A stretch of 64,000 nucleotides of DNA, from the NCBI GenBank assembly GCA_013426805.1, contig JACDZG010000030.1, forward strand, positions 1-64,000, given 5' to 3'. The translations under genes were made by a program, and so were the position numbers. The notes under the pieces are model-generated. The model saw only the letters and a program-made list of their open reading frames with translations, was not told the DNA's origin and did no database searches. Of the stretch, positions 17,442 through 27,700 are shown in pieces. Every line of letters begins with the position of its first letter. Position 1 is the first letter of the stretch. The stretch is from Chromatiaceae bacterium (GTDB lineage Bacteria; Pseudomonadota; Gammaproteobacteria; Chromatiales; Chromatiaceae).

Positions 17442-20400
17442 CTAGAAATCCACCCGATTCAGTAATTGCCCGGTCTTCGCGTCCTTGACGAAGGCGCGCA
17501 GTGGCCCGTTGGTGCCGCAGCGCCCGAGGACCACCAATTCCTCGGCACCGTTCCCGTTCAGATCGGCGATGCGCACCATGTCGAGCGGATCGCACGCCTT
17601 ATCGATAGAAAACCGGTTGACCGGCTGTCCGGTCGCGCCATCCTTGAGCGACACACTCACCTGATGGGTGCCGGGTTCGCGGCTCAGCACCGCGTAGTCC
17701 TCGACCCCATTGCCGTTCACATCGGCCAGGACCACCAGTTGCAGCGGGGTGAAGCCCTTGTTGAACCCGTTCAAGGAAGCGAGCTGTTCGCTGGTGGCCG
17801 CATCCATCACCCGCACCTCGGGGGTGCCGTCGGGGACCCGGCGCCGCAGCAGCGCCAGCTCGGGCGCCCCGTTGCCGTTGCGGTCGGCGCTCACCTCGGC
17901 CTGCAGCACGTCGCGGCCGGCCCAGAGACTCTGCACCAAGGCGCCGGTGCCGGCGTCCTTGATCACCACGCGATCCCCTTGCGCGTCCCCGGCCAGCATC
18001 CCCACCCGGGTGCGGCCGTGGAGGTCGGGGAGTGCAAGCACCTGCCGCGGCGTCAACTGCGCGGAGAACCGGACGGTATTGATCGGCCGGTCGGTGACCG
18101 CGTCACGCACTTCGATTTGGGTCGAGTCCACGACAGTCGAACAACGGGCGTCGTTGGTGAGCGTTCGAACAAAGAGATCAGCGCCGACGATACTCCTGTC
18201 CGGCACCAAATTAGTCGCAGATGACACAAATGCGACAACGGCGCCGTCGGCGCTGATCGACATCTGCCCCAACCCGGCGTCAGACCCACGGTTACCCTCG
18301 ATCCCGCAGGTGCTGATACTGACGCGTCTGGTTGTTTTTGTCGCGCGGTCGTGGACAAAGACATCGCCTGTACCATTGGTGTCACCGGGCACGAGGTTGC
18401 CGGCGTACGACGCAAAGGCTACAAAGCGCCCGTCGGCGCTGATTCCGGGTCGGTAGCTCCAACCGTCGCCTTGGGTTCCGTTCACGCCGAGGCTCACCCG
18501 CTCAGTCGTTCCCGTGGCGCGGTCGCGGACGAAGACATCTTCTGTACCATTCGTGTCACCGGGCACGAGGTTACTGGCGTAAGACGCAAACGCGACAAAA
18601 CGGCCGTCGGCGCTGATCGCTGATCCCCAGCTGGAACTGTTGGCTTGAGCCCCGTTCGCGCCGAGGCTCACCCGCTCGGTCGTTCCTGCCGTACGGTCGC
18701 GGACGAAGATGTCCTCTGTACCATTGGTGTCACCGGGCACGAGGTTGCTGCCGTCGGAATAATAAGCCAAAAAACGCCCGTCGGCGCTTAACGGAGAAGG
18801 TCTAAGGTAGTTTGGCCCTGATCTCCCGTCACCGAGGCTCACCCGCTCGGTCGTTCCTGCCGTACGGTCGCGGACGAATACATCCTCTGTACCATTGGTG
18901 TCACCAGGAACGAGGTTGCTAGCGTCTGATATGAACGCCACAAACCGCCCGTCCGCGCTGATGGTCGGACTATGGATGCTGCCATTAAGCTGAACTCCGT
19001 TCGCACCGAGGCTCACCCGCTCGGTCGTCCCCGTGACACGGTCGTGGACAAATACATCATATTCGCCATTGGTGTCACCCGGTACGAGGTTGCTGGCGTT
19101 GGACGAAAACGCGACAAAACGTCCGTCGGCGCTGATCGCTGATTCGTCGCTGTAATAGTTGGCTTGAGCCCCATTCGCGCCGAGGCTCACCCGCTCGGTC
19201 GTTCCTGTCGCGCGGTCGTAGACGAACGCATCATGCACGCCATTGGTGTCACCGGGCACGAGGTTGTCTCTGCCGGATGCAAACGCCACAAACCGCCCGT
19301 CGGCGCTGATCGAAGCAGCATAGTTATATTCGTCAGTTCTCGAATCCCAATCGACAATGCGCTCTGTCACACCATCCACCGCACGGATCTTCGTTGATCC
19401 GGTGGCCAGCATGGCGAGATCCTGGATGCCATTGCCGTCCTGGTCGGAGAGCACGGTCAGGTCCACCGGGACGGCGCCGACGGCAAAGTTCACGCTTCCC
19501 AGCACATCGCCCGTCAGGGCGTTACGGGTCTCGGCCTGGGCTGGGGTCCCGCCGAGCAGGACGAGGTGCGGGGTTTGGTGTTGACCGGAGGCCGGCAGCG
19601 TTTCGACCGCCACCGGATGCAGGGCCGCGCTGAACTCAAACTGGCTGATCAGCGCCCCGTTAGCGGCATCTTTCACCGTCGCCAGGTTCCGACCCGCAAT
19701 CCGCGCGACGGTCGCGATCTCGGGCCTGCCGTCGGCGTTGATGTCGCCCGGCGACTGCAGCCAGACGCTGACCGGCGCCTCCACCGCGCCCATGTCGATG
19801 CGCGCATTGATCCGGCGATCAAAACCCGGGCCGCGCTGGTCGAAGTCAGGGGGCGGCGTCATGTCCGGGTCACCCCGGTCGATGGCGGGGCTGCCCCGCC
19901 GTAGCGCGTGGGTTTCGGTGGGGCCGCCATTGTTCGCCAGGGCATCGAGCAATGGGTCTTGGCCGATGATGTTGGTGCCGGGGGCCGCATCTTGGATCGC
20001 GGATTGGCCTGGGTCTCGAATCAGTGAATAGGTGACATCGGAATAATGAACCGCCAAGTCGGGGTCGGCGGCTGCCTGGTTGCCGGCAATGATGGAATTG
20101 CTGATTGTGCTATATGAATAACCGTAGGAGGTGTAATATGAATAAAGGGAATCATAAAGACCGCCGCCGCTCCCCTCGGAAACATTCCCTGTGATCGTGC
20201 TGTTCGCGATGCCGACCCACCCGAAGTTGAGTATTCCTGCGCCATTGAATGGACTGCGATTGTTCGTGATGGTGGAGTTCCGGATACGCGCATATCCATT
20301 GACTTCCATGCCTCCTCCATTTTCTTTGATTGTCGAGTCGCTGACGTCCGCTTCACCCCAATAGTAATGAGAGAAAGCTGAGACGTTGATGCCTCTCCCG

Positions 20401-21326
20401 GAGTTATTGGCAATGGTGCAGCGCTGAAAATTCAAGTATGTCCCATCCACCCCATGGCCGCCGTTTCCGGAAATAACACTGTCCTCGACGTAGAGTGATC
20501 TTGCGTAATAACCACTTGTTGAGATGCCGCTGTTCTCATTGCCGGATACGGTAGTGTTATCGATATAGACATAGGCAGAGGCGCCATCTACATAGATACC
20601 TCCGCCGGTATTTCCGGATATCGTCGAATTGTCGATCGCGATCTCGTCAGTATATCTGCAAAAGATGCCATCGTCTCCGTTATCCGCAATAATCGAATCG
20701 CTGACGCTCAGGCTGGGGCTTCGCATCCAGTAGGTGCCTTGCAACAAGATACCCCGGCCGTTGCGCGTGATGATGCTGTTCGCAATGATCAGGTCAGCAC
20801 CATGGGCGTCAAGTGCCGCCGCGGTGCTGCCTTGAATCATGCTGTCGACCAACGCAACCGGCTGACCTCCATCCGTTGATGCGTTGATTGCATCGCCGGC
20901 CGCGTTGGCCAGCTTCAGGTGCGCGATGGTCAGGGCGTTCTCGACCTGAAGGATGCTAGGCACGGCGCTGCCGTCGAGCGTCAGCAGGTCTCGTCCAGGG
21001 CCATCCAGGGTCAGCGGATTGGTGACAATGAGGGCTCCGGAGGTCAGTGCGATGGTACCGGTGACGCTGGAGTCGAACCGGATGGTGTCGAGCCCCGGAG
21101 TGGCATTGGCGTCGAGCACCGCCTGACGCAGGCTGCCGGGGCCTGAGTCGTTGCGGTTGGCGACGGTGAAGTCGGCAGCCGATGCGGCCATGGGCACCGC
21201 CAGCAGTAGGGCCAGGCCGGCGGCCGAGGTGGTCTGCGTCATCGCGCGTGACCCCAGAGCGGCGCGGATCGCCTGGACCAGCGGACGGGGTGACGGTGAG
21301 CAAGTGTGGGTTGCGCGGTCGATCAT
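17442..21326 (-). CDS. Giant exported beta-helix / TolB-like / FG-GAP repeat protein
   Basis: 1294 residues. An N-terminal signal ends near residue 50 (LALLLAVPMAASAADF). The mature part begins with a CSLREA-like stretch (VANRNDSGPGSLRQAVLDAN), then a right-handed parallel beta-helix (about 90-470) made of 'NSTISGNTGGGI' type rungs. A choice-of-anchor Q segment (about 472-515) and an FG-GAP-like block follow. Seven TolB/PD40-like repeats of about 63 residues (ISADGRFVAFASY...NLVPGDTNG.EDVFVRD) span about 670-1050, and FG-GAP/VCBS-like repeats (DRNGNGAPELALL, DVNGNGVEDYAVL) end the protein. Probably a surface adhesin or polysaccharide-binding protein; function unproven. AAGGAG lies six bases before the start. 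Confidence 0.8.
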   Translation of the reverse strand: MIDRATHTCSPSPRPLVQAIRAALGSRAMTQTTSAAGLALLLAVPMAASAADFTVANRNDSGPGSLRQAVLDANATPGLDTIRFDSSVTGTIALTSGALIVTNPLTLDGPGRDLLTLDGSAVPSILQVENALTIAHLKLANAAGDAINASTDGGQPVALVDSMIQGSTAAALDAHGADLIIANSIITRNGRGILLQGTYWMRSPSLSVSDSIIADNGDDGIFCRYTDEIAIDNSTISGNTGGGIYVDGASAYVYIDNTTVSGNENSGISTSGYYARSLYVEDSVISGNGGHGVDGTYLNFQRCTIANNSGRGINVSAFSHYYWGEADVSDSTIKENGGGMEVNGYARIRNSTITNNRSPFNGAGILNFGWVGIANSTITGNVSEGSGGGLYDSLYSYYTSYGYSYSTISNSIIAGNQAAADPDLAVHYSDVTYSLIRDPGQSAIQDAAPGTNIIGQDPLLDALANNGGPTETHALRRGSPAIDRGDPDMTPPPDFDQRGPGFDRRINARIDMGAVEAPVSVWLQSPGDINADGRPEIATVARIAGRNLATVKDAANGALISQFEFSAALHPVAVETLPASGQHQTPHLVLLGGTPAQAETRNALTGDVLGSVNFAVGAVPVDLTVLSDQDGNGIQDLAMLATGSTKIRAVDGVTERIVDWDSRTDEYNYAASISADGRFVAFASGRDNLVPGDTNGVHDAFVYDRATGTTERVSLGANGAQANYYSDESAISADGRFVAFSSNASNLVPGDTNGEYDVFVHDRVTGTTERVSLGANGVQLNGSIHSPTISADGRFVAFISDASNLVPGDTNGTEDVFVRDRTAGTTERVSLGDGRSGPNYLRPSPLSADGRFLAYYSDGSNLVPGDTNGTEDIFVRDRTAGTTERVSLGANGAQANSSSWGSAISADGRFVAFASYASNLVPGDTNGTEDVFVRDRATGTTERVSLGVNGTQGDGWSYRPGISADGRFVAFASYAGNLVPGDTNGTGDVFVHDRATKTTRRVSISTCGIEGNRGSDAGLGQMSISADGAVVAFVSSATNLVPDRSIVGADLFVRTLTNDARCSTVVDSTQIEVRDAVTDRPINTVRFSAQLTPRQVLALPDLHGRTRVGMLAGDAQGDRVVIKDAGTGALVQSLWAGRDVLQAEVSADRNGNGAPELALLRRRVPDGTPEVRVMDAATSEQLASLNGFNKGFTPLQLVVLADVNGNGVEDYAVLSREPGTHQVSVSLKDGATGQPVNRFSIDKACDPLDMVRIADLNGNGAEELVVLGRCGTNGPLRAFVKDAKTGQLLNRVDF

Positions 21327-21500
21327 GGTGGCTCCTTAGTCGGGTTGATGGTCGTGGCCCCGTCGGTGCGGATGGCCGGGCCGGGGCTGGGGTCAAGCAA
21401 GCGAGTGGCGTGCGGCGCAGTCCGGCGGCGGGTCCGCGGCGCGGCGCTTGGGCTGCCGCCCGACCCACCCGCCACGCGAACCCCGCCACCGGCCACCAGG

Positions 21501-24420
21501 CTAGAAGTCCAGCCGCCGCAGCACCTGACCGTTCTTGGTGTCGTTGATGACGGCGCGCAGTTGTCCGTCGGGACCGCAGCGGCCCAGCATCACCAGTTCC
21601 GCGGCGCCATTGCCGTTCACGTCGGCGATGCTCACCAGGTCCAGCGGCGTGCACTCTTTGCTATACCAGATCCGGTTGACCCACTGGCCGGTCGCGCCGT
21701 CCAGGAGGGTTGTGCTCACCTGGCCGGTGGTCGGTTTGCTGCCCAGCACGGCATATTCCTCCACGCCGTTGCCGGTGATATCGGCGACCACAGCCAGTTT
21801 CAGCGGGACGACACCCTGGTTGAACCCCGCCACGGCAGCGAGCCGCTGGCTGGTGGTGGCATCGGTCACCCAGACCTGCGTGGTGCCCGCGGCCGGGTTG
21901 CGCCACAGCAGCGCCACCTCGGGTGCACCGTTGCCGTTGCGGTCGGGGACCACCGCGGCTTGAACCAGCCCCACGCCGGACCACAGGGTTTGCACCAGGG
22001 CACCGGTGGTCGTGTCTTTGATCACCGCGCGATCGGCCTTGCCCGCCGTGGACAGCAGGCTCACGCCCACCTCGGCGCTGCCGTTGCCGTTGAGGTCGGG
22101 CAGGGACAGCACCTGCCTTGGGTCAAGCTGGGCTGCAAATGATAGGGTGCCGGTCGCCGCGTCGCGGATCTCGACACTGGTCAAGTCCGCGGCGACCGGG
22201 CAAAGCACCGGGGTATCACTGGAGTTTGGCGCGCGCACGAAGATATCGGTATGACGGTTGGTGTCGTCCGCAACCAGGTTTTCGGCTCTGGATCCGAATG
22301 CCACGACGGTGCCGTCGGCGCTGACCGCCGGTTGCCAGTTGGAGTACTTTGTCTGAGCCCCGCACGAATCGATGCTTAGACGCTCGGTCGTCCCTGTCTC
22401 GCGGTCGTGAATGAAAATATCGTAATCGCCGTTGGTGTCATCCGGAACGAGGTTGCTGGCAAAGGAATAGAACGCGACGAAGCGCCCGTCGGCGCTGATG
22501 GCAGGAGCGTCACTGAAACGGCCGCCTTGAGTCCCGTTCGAGTCGAGGCTCACCCGCTCGGTTGTCCCGGTCTCGCGGTCGTGAACGAAGATATCGGCAT
22601 TGGCGTTGGTGTCGCCCGGCACGAGGTTGTCGGCAGAGGATCGGAACGCCACGAACCGTCCGTCGGCGCTGATCGCCGCAGCGGTGCTCTCATCGTTGCC
22701 TTGCACAGCGTTCGAATCGCGACTTACCCGCTCGGTCACCGCGTCTGCAGCGATGAGTGTGGTCGATGCGGTGACGAGCGTGGCAAGGTCCTGGACACCG
22801 TTGCCGTCCTGGTCGGGTAGGACGGCCAGATCGACCGGGTCAGCGCGGGGATCGAACGTCACGGCGCCGAACAGGTTCCCCGTCAGCGCAACGCGGGTCT
22901 CGGCCTGGGCCGGCGCGGTGCCGAGCAGCACGAGCCGGGGACCGACTCCGGGGTCGCCGCCGGCCGGCATCATCGCACTGCCGATCACTGGCCACACGCC
23001 GGCGCTAAAGTCGAACTGGCTGATGAGCCGTCCGGTGGCGGCGTCCTTGACCGTCGCGCGGCTGGTGCCATTGACCTCGCTGACCACGGCGATGTCCGGG
23101 GTGCCGTCCGCGTTGGTGTCACCGAGGGCGTGCAGCCAGGCGTGTGCAGATCGCACCTCACCCGCTTGCGCCTCGACCGCGCCGATGTCGATGCGCCCAT
23201 CGACCACACGGTCAAACCCCTCCCCGCGCTGGTCGAAGGCCGGTGGGGGTGTGAAGTTCGGATCGCCGCGGCCGAGCGCCGGGCTGTCGGGCAGTAAGCC
23301 GTGGGTCTGGGTGAGACCGCCATTGTCCGCCAGCGGACCGAGTAATGGGTCGAGGCCGAACAAATTGGAGCCGGGAATCGTCTCGGTCAGCAGGGCATAC
23401 CCCGGATCCAGAATCAGTGAATAGTCGACTGCAAATGGAAACGATGTCGACAGGTCCGGACCGGCGCTGGCCCGATTGCCGGCAACGATCGCGTTGGTCA
23501 AGGTCGTAACCTTCTCGCTGCTGTTATAGGACCAATAGTATCCGATGAAAGCGATACCGCCGCCGCTGCCCTCGGCAGTATTCCCGGTGATGGTACTGTT
23601 GCTGATCCGCAAGGCGTCGGGCGCCGGCAGCCACTGGCGCGTAGAAATCGCGATCCCGGCACCATCTTGGGGACTCTGATTACCTGAGATGGTCGTGTTG
23701 GTGATCTCGAGCGAATAGTATGCGGAGCCCGTCTCGCCTCTCTGGAGTATGCCCCCATATTGATTTCCCGTAATGGTGCTGCCGGAGATGGTCGTTGCGC
23801 CGCCGCCGTAATACGAGGCCGCGCTCACGATACCAGTGCCGCGGTTGTTCGCTATGGTGCTGTCGCGCACGTCCAGGTCCGATCCGGAAATGCCGTCGTC
23901 GCCGTTGTCGGCAATGATGCTGTTCTCGACAGCGGCCGAGGTTTGCGGGTCATACCATGGTTTTTCGCCGGACGGAGCGAGAATGCCGTCTCGGGTATTA
24001 CCGGAGACGCGGCTCTGCTTGATTTCCAGGCGACCGCCGTAGCCGTCGACGACAATGCCGACACCGCCATTTTCAGTAATAATGCAGTCCTCAATGCGCA
24101 GGGCCGGGCCGAAGTAACCGCCGATCGCGAGTCCAATGTCGCCATTACCCGAAATTGTCGAGCCGCTGACCTGCACTGACATCTCTTCGTAAGACCAATA
24201 AGAATTAAAGGCAGAGAGGCCGCCGCCGGCGTTTCCCGTGATGAGACTGTTTTCGATGATCAGCACCAGCGGGTTACCCGTTTGGTCGCTGTCATCCACC
24301 GCGGCAATTCCCGAAGCCGAGCTTCCTTCAATCACGCTGGCCCGTAACGTGACGGTGGCGACCGCTAATTTCGGCGCGATGTTGACGGCGTTGCCGCCCG
24401 CGTTGGTCAGTTTCAGCCGC
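21501..24420 (-). pseudogene. 5'-truncated paralogue of the giant surface protein
   Basis: The frame encodes the same architecture as the neighbour at 17442-21326: beta-helix rungs, choice-of-anchor Q segment, FG-GAP block, only three TolB-like repeats, and terminal FG-GAP repeats. It has no signal peptide and no CSLREA start. The readable sequence begins at RLKLTNAGGNAVNIAP, which aligns with HLKLANAAGDAINAST about 140 residues into the intact paralogue, and upstream of it lies the hairpin repeat at 24424. A GTG at 24335 would give 944 residues but no export signal. I infer loss of the 5' end at the repeat. Confidence 0.75.
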
Positions 24421-24423
24421 GGA

Positions 24424-24530
24424 CGGTCCGCACAGCGGACCCTACGGTAACACCGTGACCGGTAGGGTCCGCTGTGCGGACCGGCGACCGTGTAGATCGC
24501 GCGGTGGCCGGGTTTATGGTCAAGACCGCC
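24424..24530. repeat. Hairpin-containing intergenic repeat, copy B
   Basis: Perfect inverted arms of at least 21 bases: 24425-24445 (ggtccgcacagcggacccta plus c) and 24462-24482, with a 16-base loop (ggtaacaccgtgaccg). The 3' tail to about 24530 matches copy A near 17345. The left arm abuts the point at which similarity of the truncated giant gene to its paralogue begins. It may act as a transcription terminator, a REP-type site, or a recombination breakpoint. From its end to the yhdP stop, about 190 bases, nothing else is recognisable. Confidence 0.75.
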
Positions 24531-24721
24531 TCGACCTCCAATGCACGAGGCCGGGCACTGCCGGATCGATGATCAAGGTCCGCGCGGCGGACGATCGGAA
24601 AATCCTTTCACAAATTGAGTTTCGTGTCACGCAATTGGCGATGGATGTTGTGTTATAGGCGACGACCGGCGCCACACGGCCGATCAACGACGTATCACGC
24701 GGCTTCGCGCCAACGCCGGAC

Positions 24722-27700
24722 TCATTCGAGAAAGGAGTTATCACCGTTCGGGCGCGATGCGGCCGGCGGGCCTGGGGCAGGCGTCGCCGCGGGGGCGTCA
24801 ACCGGCCCGCTGGTGCCGGTTCCGGGCCCCACACCCCCCGCAAACGGCTCCCACCCGATCCGGGTGAATTGCGGCGTGTCCCAGGGACCGGTCATCCGGT
24901 ATTGGTAGCTGCCCAGACGGTCAAGGGCGCCGCCCGCGACGCGGTCGAGCAGGTAGACGGCGGCTCCCACCACTGGACCCCCGGCCAGGGTGCTCGCCAG
25001 GGCAACACTGGTGCCGATGCTGGGTTCGACGGTGACCGTCTGATCAAAGGTGCGGGCGCGCAGATCGGTGAAGCCGCTGACGCGGATATCGCTGGCCGGG
25101 CCATTGATCTCAAAGCGTTCCAGTCGCGCCTGGGCGTCGGCGATGTCGATGCGGCCCAGGATGCGTTCGAAGACGAACCCTTGCTCATAGAGATCACTGA
25201 AATCCAGCGTGAGACGGCGGCCGAGCTCCCCCAGGTTGAGAAAGCCGAGCACCCGGCCGACGCCGGGCTCGACCGCGAGCAGCCGTCCGGGGCCGATCTC
25301 CAGCTCGATCCGGCCCTGGGAGCGCGCCAGCTCGAAGGATTTGAAACCGCCCGGCCAGCCGAGGCGTAGGCGTGCATTCACGGCGGCCGGGCTCAGTCCG
25401 GCCGCATAGTCCAGGGCGCGCAGCAGGGGGCCGGTATCCGCTGCTGCGAGGTCGAGTGACAGCCGGCTGCGACCGCCCTCCGCACTTTCCATCCAGTCGG
25501 CATCCCCGGTCACCTGGGTCTCGCCGAGGCCGTCGAAGCGGATGCGCGGGCAGCGCAGCCCGGCTACGTCGGGCCGCACGTCCAGGCTCAGTCGACCGAG
25601 CTGGGCCTCGCCCCAGCGCAGCTCAGCCACCCGCAGATCGGCCGCCGGCAGAAGCCGGGTCGGGGTCGCGGGGCCGGTATCCTCCGCCGTTCCGGCGGGT
25701 AGCAGGGCCTTCAGGTCCAAACGTTCCAGTTCCAGCTCCACGGGGGCAGCCGACCCGGTGACCGGCAGACGGATGTGCCCCGCGGCTTCCTTGGCGTCCA
25801 CCCGCAGGTCCCAGTGTTGGTCGGCGGGCTGAGCGGTCTGGATTCGGGTGTTGGTCAGACGCGGCCCGCCGAGGTCCAGGGTGGCGATGCGCAGATCGAC
25901 GGACAGCGGGTCCAAGCGCAATCCGGCGTCCGCGTCCGGCCGGGCGCCGAGCGTCGGGCCGACCCGCTTCCACCAATCGGACCAGGTTGGCAGGCTCAGC
26001 TCCGTAACCGTGCCGTCGATGAGCAGGCCGCGGGCCGGTGTCGGCGGTTGATCGGTGGCGGACGCCGCCGCGTCCGGCAGCGTGCTCAGGGTCACCCGAG
26101 CGCGTTCGAGTTGCGGTGCGGCTGGCCCCAAGCCCAGGTCGAGGTCAAGGGCCAGCCCATCCAGATCCCCCTGGATGGTCAGACTGCGGCCGGGGATCAG
26201 CGCGCCGGTCAACTCCAGGACGCGCGGCTGCTCCGCGGTTTTGCCGAATGGCGGCGGCAGGTCCAGCCCGAGGCCGCGCAGGTCCGAGTGCAGCCGCAGC
26301 GCAAGCGGCAGGCTGGGTTCCTGGAGATCGGCGTTGCGCAGAGCGACGTCCAGGTCCCACGCCAGGTCGCCGGAGACCAGGCGCCAGGCGGTGCTCGGGA
26401 ACCGGGTGGCCAACTCGGTGACCGGCATCCGCGCTTGTGCACGGATTGCGGTGGCGGCCGACGGGGCCGTGCCGGGGTTGCGGGTGGCGATGGCGACAGT
26501 GACCGGCCGTCCCCACAGTTGGGCGCGGATGGCCTCGGCGTGCAGGGAGTTGCCGGTAAAGCGCAGTTCGCCGGTGAGTTCGCTCAGCGCCACCGGGGTG
26601 CCGGCCAGGCTGAGGCCGGCCGGCTCCGGCCAGGACAGACGCCCGTCGACGCCCAGGAGTCCGCCTTTGACTAAGGGGACGTCCAGGTCCAGGACGAGTT
26701 GCGAGCGGCCCTGGACCGCGAAGACGCGGGCGAGCGGTCCCAGGCGTTGTGCCAGAGGGCTTTCACCGAGGATGCGCAGGCCGTCGGCGAAGGGTCCAGC
26801 GCCTTCGCCGTGGATCAGCAGCCGGGTCGGCTTCCAGAGGTCGGGGATAATGGTGCGTCCCTGGCGCAAGGCGGTGTCATAGATGCGCCCATTGTCCGTT
26901 CGGATGTCGAGCCCCTGATTCAGGAACCACAGTTCCCCGGCGGCCGCGACGATGGGCGGCCAGCCGGGTTGGTAGTCGAGCACCAGGTCGTGGTAGTCCA
27001 GCAGCAACTCGAAGCGCCCTTCCTGTTCACGAAAAGGGTATTTGTTGAGCGGGCCGCGGACCAGAAAGTCGGCTTGAGGCACCCGTCCCGCCGCCAGGGC
27101 GCGGGTGAGCCAACGGGTGAGTGCCGGTTTGAGCACGCCGACCGGCAGATAGCGCCGCACCTGGGCGACATCGGCGTCGGACAGGTGGGCGCGCAGGTCG
27201 AGGAAGGGTCCGGTCGCGGGGTCGGCGGCGGGTCCGGGCCAGTCCAGGGCAAGGCGGGCGCGCCCGGCCAGGTCGGCGTTCTCCAGCACCAGATTGCGGC
27301 CTTGCACCCGCATCCCACCGTCGGGGTCGCGCTGCCAGGTCAGGGACCCGCTGAGTTGATCGAGGTGGATGGGTTGGTCGAACCGGGGCCGCAGGTCAAG
27401 GTCCAGCGCGGTGCTGCCGAGTTGCAGGCCGCCGCTGTCTTGATCCGCCCGCAGTCGGGCGCTCAGGCCGGCGAAGCCGGGGAGGCGCGCGTGCTGGTCA
27501 AGGGCGAGTCCATGACCCAGTGCGGCTGTTTGCCAGGTCGGCGGCTCCCCCGGCGCGACCGCGAACTGCACGGCCAGGCGTTCGATCCGGCCGCGCGGGT
27601 TCAAGGCCGCGAGTGGACCGGGGTTCAGGGGGGACTGCCACGGCCAGGCGCGCAGCAGGTTGCTGATGGATGCCAGTTCGAACTCGGCGGCGGTCAGGTC

